This document shows positions 1-7,489 of a stretch of 41,418 nucleotides of DNA, one piece after another. The notes beneath the pieces are model-generated. The model searched no databases. It was not told where the DNA came from and worked only from the letters and a program-made list of their open reading frames with translations. Both the position numbers and the translations under genes were made by a program. The stretch is from Ectothiorhodospiraceae bacterium (GTDB taxonomy: Bacteria; Pseudomonadota; Gammaproteobacteria; Nitrococcales; Aquisalimonadaceae). Every line of letters begins with the position of its first letter. The first letter of the stretch is position 1. The DNA lies in the NCBI GenBank assembly GCA_020831845.1, contig JAFIFV010000021.1:1-41418 (forward strand), in the 5' to 3' direction.

Positions 1-67
1 TGCGGCCGCCTTCGACCTGCTTGAGCGTCTGGACAATCTGGCTCTCTGTAAACCTGCTCTTGCGCAT
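1..67 (-). CDS. IS3-family transposase OrfA, N-terminal fragment (window edge)
   Basis: The visible N-terminus, MRKSRFTESQIVQTLKQVEGG, is the characteristic start of IS3-family OrfA, the helix-turn-helix protein that binds the element ends and is fused to OrfB by frameshifting to make the active transposase. An AAGGAGG ribosome site lies 8 bases before the ATG. Only 22 codons are in the window, so neither completeness nor the presence of OrfB can be judged. Confidence 0.8.
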   Translation of the reverse strand, partial: MRKSRFTESQIVQTLKQVEGGR

Positions 68-141
68 CTGGGCCTCCTTGGGCTTAGTTTGCCCGGAGAC
101 CTCTAGTTTGCAATGGACCAATTTTCAGGGAAGGCGACACA
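1..141 (-). mobile_element. Left end of an IS3-family insertion sequence, cut by window edge
   Basis: The minus strand from about 141 downwards reads TGTGTCGCCTTCCC, which looks like an IS3-type TG... terminus, and leads into an orfA start at 67. The putative end sits inside a cassette reading frame that is open up to this point and then stops within the element. The exact boundary is inferred because the other end is outside the window. Confidence 0.6.
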
Positions 142-583
142 TTAGCCCAGACCTACTGCCATCACTGTGTTCGAAAACAATTCCCATCGGCAAACCACCG
201 GCTTCCGGGGACTCGACGGAAACAGAACGAACATCTTCTGGGCGAAGACTAGAGGGAAGCTCATAAGGCGAAGTGCCATCGAAACAGATTCTTATTGGCA
301 CTTCTTTTTTATCCGGATGTGTTTGAAATATTAACGTCGCTGATACTGTGTACGCATCAGGATTCCAACTCGCTTTAGGACCAAATTAGCTCGAAACTCG
401 TGAAGCGAGAACGTATAGATGATAATCACGAGTCAATCCAGAAACTTCAACCTGATTACCTCGCCGGTCTTTATAAATATCTTTCTTACGCCCGTCCAAC
501 TTCGCATTTTTTAGTTTTGCAGCGGAATTCGGTGAGAGTAACACCGGGAACCCCGAAAAAAACTCCAACGTTTGACTCATCAT
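142..583 (-). pseudogene. Integron cassette gene broken by a stop codon and an IS3 insertion
   Basis: A reading frame starts at the ATG at 583 (tandem ATGATG) and runs 65 codons to a TAA at 386-388. The same frame then continues open as FGPKASWNPDAYTVSATLIF... down to about 142, where the IS3 end begins. The part after the stop lacks a good start of its own and has normal coding character, so I read this as one gene with a nonsense mutation whose 3' end was later removed by the insertion. The product family is not recognised. It would be the most distal cassette visible in the array, beginning just after the attC at 649-707. Two independent small genes remain an alternative. Confidence 0.5.
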
Positions 584-648
584 TATAAATGGCTTCTCCT
601 ATGGTTATTTTACTAATTTTCCGGTTAAATCTGGAGCTGAAGTTGTAT

Positions 649-707
649 TCTTAACGCCACGCTTGAGCCGCGGGCGTCAGCCCGTCGGCTGCAAGCGTTT
701 GTTGGGC
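649..707 (-). repeat. attC recombination site of cassette 6
   Basis: On the minus strand it begins GCCCAAC and ends GTTAAGA, matching RYYYAAC and GTTRRRY. The inner boxes AAACGCTTG and CAAGCGTG are complementary, with an imperfect central stem (CAGCC...GGCT). It lies directly after the stop of the 725-1111 gene, as expected for a cassette 3' end. Confidence 0.85.
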
Positions 708-724
708 CATAGCATATGCATCGA

Positions 725-1111
725 CTAGCGCAGACCCAGCAGATGCCAGAGCCGTCGAGCATCGCAGATACTGCGGACCTTGACGGTCCACTCGCCAGCG
801 GTGTTCTCCGCTACGGAGTCGAAAGCCTCCTGAAGCTTCCCGAAGGCATAGTTCCCGGTGCGCACAGCAGGAGCCCGGAAGTAGAACAGCAGCCACTTCT
901 TGTTGACGATGAACGCGAACGGCTGCTCATTACCACCGGCGCGATAAAAGCGGAAATCGCGGACATCGCCTTTGCGCTCTGCATAGCACTCGTATCCAGA
1001 CACCGCAGCTGCTTGGCCTATGAGGTAGGCGAACGCATCTGCTACGTCTTCCGCCTCTATGTGCCGCAACCATTCGCCGACAAGCTCAGCGTTCTTCGCT
1101 TCCGAAAGCAC
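725..1111 (-). CDS. Integron cassette protein of unknown function, 128 aa
   Basis: The product is a small soluble alpha/beta-looking protein with no signal peptide or membrane segment. It contains the stretch FAFIVNKKWLLFYFRAP and ends CDARRLWHLLGLR. It resembles short hypothetical proteins often carried on integron cassettes, but I cannot assign a function. I chose the GTG at 1111 because GGGGGG lies 6 bases upstream. The longer frame from the ATG at 1144 would begin inside the attC of the neighbouring cassette (1129-1188), upstream of the crossover point, so that ATG would not travel with this cassette. The gene is followed at once by its own attC at 649-707. Confidence 0.65.
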   Translation of the reverse strand: MLSEAKNAELVGEWLRHIEAEDVADAFAYLIGQAAAVSGYECYAERKGDVRDFRFYRAGGNEQPFAFIVNKKWLLFYFRAPAVRTGNYAFGKLQEAFDSVAENTAGEWTVKVRSICDARRLWHLLGLR

Positions 1112-1128
1112 TGATTTCCCCCCTTTGC

Positions 1129-1188
1129 GCCCAACGCCAGCCATCAGCCGCGCGAGGTACGAGCGTCGGCTGGATGGGATTGTTAAGC
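1129..1188 (-). repeat. attC recombination site of cassette 5
   Basis: On the minus strand it starts GCTTAAC and ends GTTGGGC (RYYYAAC/GTTRRRY). Internal complementary arms (CCATCCAGCCGAC and GGCTGATGGCTGG) surround a short unpaired centre. It lies just after the stop of the STGPGGG-repeat gene. Confidence 0.85.
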
Positions 1189-1192
1189 ATGT

Positions 1193-1609
1193 TCATACGT
1201 CCGGCCTGTTCTGTCGTATGAAATTAGCAATGTCATGCATACTTCGTTTTTCCAGCTCTTCTACGAACACTGGCCACGGAGGAATATTCAGGTAGCATGG
1301 CGTCGGGCCCGTAGAGAGACCACCGCCCGGGCCGGTCGACATGCCGCCGCCTGGCCCAGTTGACAACCCGCCTCCCGGACCAGTTGATAACCCTCCCCCT
1401 GGCCCGGTTGACATGCCGCCACCGGGGCCAGTTGATAGACCTCCTCCGGGCCCTGTCGACATCCCGCCACCCGGACCTGTAGACATACCGCCCTCGGGTC
1501 CAGTGGAAGCGCCTCCACCGGGGCCGGTCGATAAACCTCCGCCAGGACCTGTAGATTGCCCCCCATATGGGCCTGTACTTAGGTCCCGCGGCCAACCCTT
1601 TTTGCTCAT
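1193..1609 (-). CDS. STGPGGG-repeat cassette protein, 138 aa
   Basis: After a short lead (MSKKGWPRD) the protein consists of eleven tandem octapeptides of the form STGP-x-GG-x and a final STGP, followed by a 36-residue non-repetitive tail that contains [22 protein letters not shown] and looks helical. No signal peptide is present. The short lead, repeat block and tail with a 'HDIA' helix recall small hypothetical proteins I associate with chromosomal integrons, but no biochemical function is known to me. The ATG at 1609 is preferred over 1633 because GGAGG lies 6 bases upstream. It is the fifth cassette from the integrase. The regular Gly/Pro repeat suggests a repetitive beta fold or a flexible linker. 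Confidence 0.7.
   Translation of the reverse strand: MSKKGWPRDLSTGPYGGQSTGPGGGLSTGPGGGASTGPEGGMSTGPGGGMSTGPGGGLSTGPGGGMSTGPGGGLSTGPGGGLSTGPGGGMSTGPGGGLSTGPTPCYLNIPPWPVFVEELEKRSMHDIANFIRQNRPDV
1304..1579 (-). repeat. 24-bp in-frame tandem repeat encoding STGP-x-GG-x
   Basis: There are eleven complete 24-bp units and one half unit within the cassette gene. Unit length is exactly eight codons. Units differ mainly at the eighth residue (L, M, A or Q) and at synonymous sites, so the array is old enough to have diverged but keeps its frame. Confidence 0.9.
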
Positions 1610-1643
1610 GTCAAACCTCCCACCTTTCTCCATCGCGCGAAAT

Positions 1644-1706
1644 GCTTAACGCTTGGCTTAACCGGCGCGGGCTTTGCCCGCGTCCGTGTTGAAGCCATTG
1701 TTAGGC
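1644..1706 (-). repeat. attC recombination site of cassette 4
   Basis: On the minus strand it runs from GCCTAAC to GTTAAGC with complementary boxes (AATGGCTTCAAC and GGTTAAGCCAAG) and a central GCGGGC-AAA-GCCCGC hairpin. The stop codon of the glutathione S-transferase gene (1701-1703) lies inside its first core box. Confidence 0.9.
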
Positions 1707-2354
1707 ATTTCGCTTCTGATCCGCTGCTGCGTAGAAGTCCAACTGATCTTTATGGGCTTTTATGAATGCTGGTCGAGCGGTGGCCCGAGCAACATACTCA
1801 CGATTGGCTGTATGGTCTTCTAGCCCATTAAATCTATCCACGAGACGCAATGCATCAGACATGACAATGTCAGCCACTGAGAACTTTCCAGCTAGCCATT
1901 CCCGCTTAGTCAGCACCTGCTCCATATGAAGAAGCCGGCTTGCCAGAAAACCCTCAAGGCTTTTGCGGCCCGGCGTTTCCTGAGTGTCTCCAGAAAACTT
2001 AAATAGCGACCATGGCACGGTTGCCATTTCAACTGAATTAAGTGCAGCAAAAAGCCATTCAATCACTTCATTACGGCCTAATCGGTCCCGAGGCATTAGA
2101 GCTTCACTCTGCTCAGCCAGATATAGCAATATGGCGCCACTCTCGAAGAGGGACATCCCTTCATCGGTTAACCACGGTACTTGACCAAAGGGTTGCTGCG
2201 CAAAGTGCTGCTCTTGACGATCCTCGAAGGAGGTGCCCTCCACACGATAAGGCAAACCCGCCTCTTCCAGAGCCCAACGCAGGCGTATGTCACGCACATA
2301 ACCACGCGGGATCTCAGGGACCCAATCGAAGGTGGTAATAACGAAGTCTGTCAA
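1701..2354 (-). CDS. Glutathione S-transferase family protein (cassette-borne)
   Basis: The 217-residue length is typical for the family. The N-terminal half has the thioredoxin-like glutathione site: ALEEAGLPYRVEGTSFED, the cis-proline segment FGQVPWLTDEG and the ESGAILLYLAEQ motif at about residues 70-81. The C-terminal helical domain carries the N-capping box region WLAGKFSVADIVMSDAL. Such enzymes conjugate glutathione to electrophiles or act as glutathione-dependent reductases or isomerases in the cytoplasm; the substrate cannot be told. The start is a TTG at 2354 with AAGGAG 8 bases upstream. As an integron cassette it is probably a horizontally moved detoxification gene. Confidence 0.88.
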   Translation of the reverse strand: MTDFVITTFDWVPEIPRGYVRDIRLRWALEEAGLPYRVEGTSFEDRQEQHFAQQPFGQVPWLTDEGMSLFESGAILLYLAEQSEALMPRDRLGRNEVIEWLFAALNSVEMATVPWSLFKFSGDTQETPGRKSLEGFLASRLLHMEQVLTKREWLAGKFSVADIVMSDALRLVDRFNGLEDHTANREYVARATARPAFIKAHKDQLDFYAAADQKRNA

Positions 2355-2369
2355 CTAGATTCTCCTTAT

Positions 2370-2429
2370 GCCTAACGATTGTAGCAGGGGCGCGACGTCA
2401 GGAGCGTCCCTTGCCTACACTGGTTAGGG
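2370..2429 (-). repeat. attC recombination site of cassette 3
   Basis: It has core boxes GCCTAAC (2370-2376, + strand) and GTTAGGG (2423-2429) around a TGTAGCAGGGGCGCGACG...GGAGCGTCCCTTGCCTACA inverted repeat. It differs from the attC at 3123-3182 at only about three inner positions. Confidence 0.9.
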
Positions 2430-3116
2430 GCTGTTTTCGCCGTGCTCAGGCTCCAGTCGCGCTTTGAGTTCAAATAGTTGGCCGCCATGATCTCTTAGAC
2501 GCCCGGCCTGCTCAGACAATGTTGCGCCGGCTCTGGAATCCTTCACGCTCATTGATATAGCAACTTGGAAGCCAAGCAAAATGAGCTGAACGAAAAGGTC
2601 TCCCAAGTTTCGGAAAAGAACGTCAGGCGCATAGCTTTGGCTCTTTTTTACCGACATCGACTCCGCGTCAATCAAATGTCGAAGCGAGTATTCGCTGTAT
2701 GAGCTGTGAGACGCATTCTGATTAAGGTACTCCCTGAACCCCTTAAGATCAGAATTGATCAGCTGGGCTCTTTTCCCTGCCGTGGGCAATTGACCTTCTA
2801 TAGCTTCTGTTACTCGATTCGGCTCCTCACTAAAATAAATCAGGAGCTCGTAATACTCGAGAAACGGGCGATTTAAGGCACCTGCTTCTTGAGCCAGATT
2901 GTCCAAAATCATTCCGTAGGCCCCGAGAGCGTAATTCCGCGCTTTTGCGAGGGTGAGCCCAGATATTCTGGAGTACTGATCGGTGGCAGCGTGGTTGTTG
3001 AAAAAATCAATGCCGCTATCTATGAGCCCGAAAGCACGCTCGATACAGCCTTTTTGTTCTTTGAGCTCAGAGTTCAGTAGCTCGAGCGAGGCCTTTCTCG
3101 TTGACCACAGGTCCAT
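2424..3116 (-). CDS. Cassette protein of unknown function, helical, 230 aa
   Basis: A predominantly alpha-helical soluble protein. It begins MDLWSTRKASLELLNSELK and is rich in Leu, Ala and Glu heptad-like stretches. A hydrophobic segment near residues 165-190 (FRNLGDLFVQLILLGFQVAISMSV) may be buried or membrane-associated. I do not recognise the family. The ATG at 3116 is 7 bases inside the cassette boundary, and the only Shine-Dalgarno-like sequence (AGGGG) overlaps the attC core box of the preceding cassette, so translation may depend on the junction. The third cassette from the integrase, it ends inside its own attC. Confidence 0.65.
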   Translation of the reverse strand: MDLWSTRKASLELLNSELKEQKGCIERAFGLIDSGIDFFNNHAATDQYSRISGLTLAKARNYALGAYGMILDNLAQEAGALNRPFLEYYELLIYFSEEPNRVTEAIEGQLPTAGKRAQLINSDLKGFREYLNQNASHSSYSEYSLRHLIDAESMSVKKSQSYAPDVLFRNLGDLFVQLILLGFQVAISMSVKDSRAGATLSEQAGRLRDHGGQLFELKARLEPEHGENSP

Positions 3117-3122
3117 TTTTGC

Positions 3123-3182
3123 CCCTAACGTTTGTAGCAGGGGCGCGACGACAGGAGCGTCCCTTGCCTACACTTGTTAGCG
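3123..3182 (-). repeat. attC recombination site of cassette 2
   Basis: Core boxes are CCCTAAC at 3123-3129 and GTTAGCG at 3176-3182 (+ strand), with the same inner inverted repeat as the 2370-2429 site. The near identity of two successive attC sites is a mark of a resident chromosomal integron. Confidence 0.9.
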
Positions 3183-3200
3183 TAAAGCATTCAGATCCCC

Positions 3201-4496
3201 CTATCGGTCCAGTAACAATTTCGCCATCGGATGGTAGGCCCGATAATAGCCCTGCGCCATCTCCAAGTCCTGGCCAAGCCATCGCTTTCTCCTAACCTCA
3301 GGCACGTCTTCTTTTCCTTTTAGCCAAGTAAAAACCCCTGATAAGACAAAGCTGTATTGATCAATCATCCTTTCGAGCACGGTAAACTGCGGCGATGGAC
3401 GACCAAGCTCTTGAATAACAGTATCGTCAAGCTTATGGAGCGACCTTTCCAGACGTTCTAGCTTTTTCTCAGGCAACCTTAAATCAGTTGTCAATGAATT
3501 CATTATGTCTAAGCAGATGGAATCAAGCTGCTCAAAAATCTCCTCCGCTTTGGCAATGAATGTATCGTCGTCTTCCTCAATACTCACTGACTCAGGAAGC
3601 TCTTCAAGAGCCGACTTACCATGAAATTGAAACCGAGCCCAATGCGCTGCCCTGGGCCAATTGATGCGCTCTCTAAGTTGATCCGCAGCTGGATGCTTGT
3701 CTTCAAGCCAAGATGCATGAGCAATAGCATTGTTATCTCGATCGTCCTTCAGGCTCCGATATACATGCACAGTTGCCAACAGAGGGACTCTCCTCCCCCC
3801 ATCTTTTTCTTGGAGCTGATCTGCAATATGGTTCAGAGTTGCCCAGAAATGCGCTGGGCGCCAAGGACCTTTCCACAACACTCGGATGTGCTTTTGCCAC
3901 ACATTTGCCTGAGGAAGGACAAAAGGTTTTTTTGTGGAAATGATCTCATAGTGGTTTCTGGCAATTACATTCTCAGAAACGTCTGAAAGCTGGAAGGCAT
4001 GAAGCGAATAGAACTCGGCGATTTCGCCTCTCAGAAATGAAGGCAACTCATCTATCCGTGGGAGCGATATTGTTATCTTTTTCTGCTCAAGTGCGGCAAG
4101 CCCGTCTGGTGCGACCTCCCCAACCAACTTGTCAACTGAGTTTGCAAAGAACACCGGCGTATTCCCGACAAGCTCAACCGCCACAACAAAGACCGGGAGA
4201 GGTATGGCAGCCCATCGTCGTAAATGATTCAGCTCAAGCCGCCTCTTCGCAACACTTTCTCCAAAGGCAAGTGCAGACTCGGCCTCATGACCTTTGATCT
4301 GAAGTAAGCCAATTCTCGGGCCGCTACCAACATCTGATTGTCCAATGTAGCCCTCAAGCTCGACTAGTAAATCCTCGCCACGGTCATGCTCATACTTTGA
4401 ACAAAAGAGTTCAGCATCAAGTAGGGCATCCCGGACTTTGGTTTCAGCTCGCTCGCCAGTAAGTTGGGATTGTTTTCCGCCTTTCCTATCGCTCAA
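3201..4496 (-). CDS. DUF4365-like protein with PD-(D/E)xK nuclease-type N-terminus
   Basis: A protein of 431 residues. The first ~115 residues match the layout of the DUF4365 domain: GERAETKVRDALL, then GEDLLVELEG (Asp42), then LLQIKG (Gln66-x-Lys68), and a strand/helix region ending PVFVVAVEL. This spacing fits the restriction-endonuclease-like fold, with Asp and Gln-x-Lys in the metal-site positions. The remaining ~310 residues are an unrecognised mostly helical region. DUF4365 proteins are widespread in defence islands, so a DNA-acting or antiphage role is plausible but unproven. The start is a TTG at 4496 with GGGAG 7 bases upstream. It is the second cassette. Confidence 0.65.
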   Translation of the reverse strand: MSDRKGGKQSQLTGERAETKVRDALLDAELFCSKYEHDRGEDLLVELEGYIGQSDVGSGPRIGLLQIKGHEAESALAFGESVAKRRLELNHLRRWAAIPLPVFVVAVELVGNTPVFFANSVDKLVGEVAPDGLAALEQKKITISLPRIDELPSFLRGEIAEFYSLHAFQLSDVSENVIARNHYEIISTKKPFVLPQANVWQKHIRVLWKGPWRPAHFWATLNHIADQLQEKDGGRRVPLLATVHVYRSLKDDRDNNAIAHASWLEDKHPAADQLRERINWPRAAHWARFQFHGKSALEELPESVSIEEDDDTFIAKAEEIFEQLDSICLDIMNSLTTDLRLPEKKLERLERSLHKLDDTVIQELGRPSPQFTVLERMIDQYSFVLSGVFTWLKGKEDVPEVRRKRWLGQDLEMAQGYYRAYHPMAKLLLDR

Positions 4497-4534
4497 GATT
4501 CACTCCCATAATTGGAAACTTTCCGCGGGGCGCT

Positions 4535-4603
4535 CGCTAACGCTCGGCTCTGGGGCTGCATGAAGCGTAGCGTAATGCAGTCCCTAGCAGCCGCTTGTTA
4601 GCC
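4535..4603 (-). repeat. attC recombination site of cassette 1
   Basis: Core boxes are CGCTAAC (4535-4541) and GTTAGCC (4597-4603) on the + strand. The inner region GCTCTGGGGCTGCATGAAGCG...CAGTCCCTAGCAGC forms a long imperfect stem. The stop of the first cassette gene is inside it. Confidence 0.85.
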
Positions 4604-5110
4604 CTCATCGCTAGATTCCTCTTCCATCCCCCATTCTGCATATGGGTCAAAGACTATGCTTGTTGGTGAATCCGGAAAAGAGTGAACAACCTTGAGGCGC
4701 ATATAGTCAACTTGCTCACCATCGTTTTTCCGAACATAAAGGTCTGAAGAGTCAACGATGCCAATGAGCTGTAATGGGTTTTGCGGGTTGCCAAGATGAT
4801 CTATATCTGATGCCCATGTCACCTCAAGCTTATTGCCCCTTCGATCATATGCCTCCACAGATTCGATATGCACCTTACGTTTTGACTTATTAAACAAAGT
4901 ACAGCGAATGACACATTGATCATGGGCATGTTCTCTTAGTCCAGGATGGATTGGAGTTCCAGTTAACATGCGCTCATCCGACGCCAACTCCTCCTGGATT
5001 TTCTTGGCTAGCTTAAAGCTCAAGAACGCACAGATGCCAGACAACACGGCCGCCAACGCGGCTAGTACAGCAGCGAGAGTTGAAGTTGCCTGTAATATCT
5101 CTGTGCTCAT
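4598..5110 (-). CDS. Small membrane-anchored cassette protein, 170 aa
   Basis: One N-terminal hydrophobic segment (about residues 8-32, [20 protein letters not shown]) is followed by [10 protein letters not shown]. The rest is a soluble domain of predicted beta character with [27 protein letters not shown], which looks like an immunoglobulin-like fold. No positively charged residue precedes the segment and KLAKK follows it, so by the positive-inside rule the domain may be cytoplasmic. It is not recognised as a named family. It is the first cassette, with its ATG only 18 bases from the attI core, so it is probably the most strongly expressed cassette if a promoter lies in the attI/intI region. 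The tail is acidic (EEESSDEG). Confidence 0.65.
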   Translation of the reverse strand: MSTEILQATSTLAAVLAALAAVLSGICAFLSFKLAKKIQEELASDERMLTGTPIHPGLREHAHDQCVIRCTLFNKSKRKVHIESVEAYDRRGNKLEVTWASDIDHLGNPQNPLQLIGIVDSSDLYVRKNDGEQVDYMRLKVVHSFPDSPTSIVFDPYAEWGMEEESSDEG

Positions 5111-5127
5111 TGCTATGTCTCTTTGGG

Positions 5128-5250
5128 TGCTAACAGTATATTCGACAGAATCTGGCAGATCGGCGCTCTACAGATTCTGTAATCCCCCGTCCCACTTGCC
5201 TCCTTGCCACTCTCTGCGGCAGCATTGCTCCGCGACATTGCTCAACGAAC
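5128..5250. other. attI site and integrase/cassette intergenic region
   Basis: The crossover box TGCTAAC at 5128-5134 (GTTAGCA on the cassette strand) marks the junction of the first cassette with the platform. Between it and the integrase lies a perfect 10-bp inverted repeat, ACAGAATCTG at 5145-5154 and CAGATTCTGT at 5171-5180. By analogy with other integrons this region should hold integrase-binding sites and a cassette promoter, but I cannot assign -35/-10 boxes with confidence. Confidence 0.65.
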
Positions 5251-5264
5251 ATGGAGGTTGGCTT

Positions 5265-6653
5265 ATGGCGGCAGGAACGCGCGCCGAGCGGGAAAGGCAT
5301 TTCTGGAACCGCTACCGGAACACACTCATCAAACAACAGGTTAAGCCCGAAGCCGTGCGCTGGTACGTGTTGCGGGCGGAGCAGTTCATCCGAGCTTTTC
5401 CCGGACGACGACTCGCAGAGCTTGGCGCCGACGATATCTCTGCATACCTGGAGAGCGTCGGCAAGAACCCCAGCCTGCAGGCCTGGCAGTTCCGGCAAGC
5501 CGTCGATGCTATACAGACTCTGTATAGTCTTGTTAACACAGAATCGGGGAATGAGCTCGACTGGGGCTACTGGCGGAGTTCGGCGCGAACGCTCGACGCG
5601 CAGCATGCGACCACCGCGCGTGAGTTCCAGCCGGTGGCGCCGGAGGATTACGCAAAACGGATTGGTGACACGCGGTTTGCCCCGCTTATCCGCAAGCATC
5701 TGGAAGTATTTGCTCAAATGTCTTCCGTAATCCAGACGCGGGGCATGTCGATCCGCACGGAAAAAACGTATCTTGGCTGGGTTTGCCGCTTTCTTCTGCA
5801 TTTCAGCGGTGAAGCCCCCACCCGTTTGGGCCCGGCCGAAGTCGCTGCCTTCCTCGAGCACCTCGCTTTGAAGCGAAATGTGGCTGTCAGCACGCAGAAC
5901 CTGGCTCTGAACGCGCTCGTGTTTCTCTATGACAAGGTGTTGAACCAGCCGCTCGGCGATCTGGGCGCATTCCGGCGCGCGAAACGCCCCAGACGGGTGC
6001 CGGTGGTCTTGTCCCGAATCGAGGTAAGACACCTGCTCGCCGGGCTTCGTGGCACGCACTGGCTGATCGCTTCCCTGCTTTACGGCACGGGGATGCGGTT
6101 GATGGAGTCCTTGCGGCTGAGGGTGCAGGATCTGGAGTTCGACCGGGGCCTGATCGTGGTGCGGCGGGGCAAGGGGGACAAGGACCGGATAGTTCCCCTG
6201 CCAGAATCCCTGGTCGAGCCGCTCACAGAGCACCTGGAGTCGGCGCGAGCGCTGCACCAAAGGGATCTGGACGCAGGTTACGGCCAGGCGATGCTTCCGG
6301 ACGCTCTGGCGCGGAAATACCCCAACGCGCCCAGGGAGTGGCGATGGCAGTTCGTATTCCCCAGCGGGCGCCTGTCCCTGGATCCGCGCAGCGGGACGAT
6401 ACGGCGGCATCATCTCCATGAAACGGGCGTGCAGAAGGCGGTGACGTCGGCTGTACGGCGCGCGGGCATCAACAAACGTGCCAGTTGCCACACGTTGCGG
6501 CACAGCTTTGCGACCCACCTGCTGGAAAGCGGCTACGACATCCGGACGGTTCAGGAACTGCTGGGTCACAGCGACGTGGCCACCACCCAGATCTATACCC
6601 ATGTGCTCAACCGGGGCGGGCTCGCGGTTCGAAGCCCGCTGGATGCGCATTGA
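5265..6653 (+). CDS. intI: Integron integrase, long form with N-terminal extension
   Basis: A tyrosine recombinase that inserts and excises cassettes by attI x attC recombination. At 462 residues it is about 120-140 longer than usual IntI proteins. Residues 1-120 form an extra helical SAM-like domain ([17 protein letters not shown] ... [14 protein letters not shown]), followed by the usual core-binding domain (about 155-235). The catalytic domain has Arg278 ([10 protein letters not shown]), Lys303 (RRGKGDKDR), His409 and Arg412 ([10 protein letters not shown]), His435 (LLGHSDV) and the nucleophile Tyr444. The IntI-specific insert is present at about 342-390 ([16 protein letters not shown] ... 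HHLHE). All catalytic residues are intact. The ATG at 5265 is preferred over upstream in-frame starts because GGAGG lies 7 bases before it. It is divergent from the cassettes, the classical integron layout. Confidence 0.93.
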   Translation: MAAGTRAERERHFWNRYRNTLIKQQVKPEAVRWYVLRAEQFIRAFPGRRLAELGADDISAYLESVGKNPSLQAWQFRQAVDAIQTLYSLVNTESGNELDWGYWRSSARTLDAQHATTAREFQPVAPEDYAKRIGDTRFAPLIRKHLEVFAQMSSVIQTRGMSIRTEKTYLGWVCRFLLHFSGEAPTRLGPAEVAAFLEHLALKRNVAVSTQNLALNALVFLYDKVLNQPLGDLGAFRRAKRPRRVPVVLSRIEVRHLLAGLRGTHWLIASLLYGTGMRLMESLRLRVQDLEFDRGLIVVRRGKGDKDRIVPLPESLVEPLTEHLESARALHQRDLDAGYGQAMLPDALARKYPNAPREWRWQFVFPSGRLSLDPRSGTIRRHHLHETGVQKAVTSAVRRAGINKRASCHTLRHSFATHLLESGYDIRTVQELLGHSDVATTQIYTHVLNRGGLAVRSPLDAH

Positions 6654-6765
6654 GAAGGCGGTGACGGGCGGCTTCATCAGTGACCACCCTCCCGTTTATC
6701 TTGTTATTTGTTCGGCTCTAACTGCTGGGTACAGGGGAGGCAAACGCCTCCCCTGGGCCCCTATT

Positions 6766-7470
6766 TCACCCGCACTTGCTGTCGCCGCAGCTCAGGCAGG
6801 TCATGCAGCCGTCCATCATGATGACGGCCTTGGTGTTGCATTTGGTGCAGAGCTGGGCGTTTTCCGGGAAGTCGCCGATGTTCTCCTTGGCTTCCTCGGC
6901 GTATTCCACTTCGCCGCGCAGTTCAGCCTTCTTCTTTTCGATGAAGGCGCGCTGGTGTTCGTCCAGGCCTTCGGGCTGGATCATGCCGATCTTGCGCAGA
7001 TGCTGCTCGATCACGTCGCCGATTTCGGCAACCAGCGAGGGCATGAAGCGGCCGCCCTTCTTGAAGTAGCCGCCGCGCGGGTCGAACACGGAGTGCAGTT
7101 CTTCCGCCAGGAAGGTGCAGTCCCCGCCCTTGCGGAACACCGCGGAGACGATGCGGGTGAGCGCGACGATCCACTGGAAGTGGTCCATGTTCTTCGAGTT
7201 GATGAAGATCTCGAAGGGGCGGCGCACTTCGTGTTCCGTACCCGGGTTGAGCACGATGTCGTTGATGGTGACGTACAGCGCGTGCTCGGACAGCGGCGTC
7301 TTGATCTTGTAGGTGCTGCCTTCCAGATCATCCGGCCGCTTCAGCAGTTCGTGCATGTGCTCGATGTCGGGGGCGTTGGCGGCCTCGGTCGGGGCGGCGC
7401 CCTTCCGGGGCTCCGCCACGTCCTTGACGACCTCGTAACCGACGATTTTCTTGCTTACCTTGATGGCCAT
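6766..7470 (-). CDS. nrdJb: Ribonucleotide reductase class II, NrdJb subunit
   Basis: The small partner of the split adenosylcobalamin-dependent ribonucleotide reductase known from Pseudomonas-type bacteria, 234 residues. The central part (residues 70-130) reads TLSEHALYVTINDIVLNPG...RPFEIFINSKN, homologous to the C-terminal region of single-chain NrdJ. It ends with a cysteine-rich tail, CTKCNTKAVIMMDGC then CLSCGDSKC, which fits a zinc-binding/thiol-relay element passing reducing equivalents to the active site. It starts 19 bases after the nrdJa stop with a GAGAGA ribosome site, so the two are one transcript. Its 3' end is convergent with intI. Confidence 0.9.
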   Translation of the reverse strand: MAIKVSKKIVGYEVVKDVAEPRKGAAPTEAANAPDIEHMHELLKRPDDLEGSTYKIKTPLSEHALYVTINDIVLNPGTEHEVRRPFEIFINSKNMDHFQWIVALTRIVSAVFRKGGDCTFLAEELHSVFDPRGGYFKKGGRFMPSLVAEIGDVIEQHLRKIGMIQPEGLDEHQRAFIEKKKAELRGEVEYAEEAKENIGDFPENAQLCTKCNTKAVIMMDGCMTCLSCGDSKCG

Positions 7471-7489
7471 TGGTCGTTATCTCTCCGGC

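Noticed and set aside
1304..1579. Regular repeats resembling a CRISPR array
   Set aside because: The 24-bp units are directly contiguous without spacers and encode an in-frame octapeptide.
5509..5527. CTATACAG-ACT-CTGTATAG palindrome inside intI, considered as a LexA box
   Set aside because: The half-sites are in the reverse order and the spacing is wrong for CTGT-N8-ACAG, and it lies within coding sequence.
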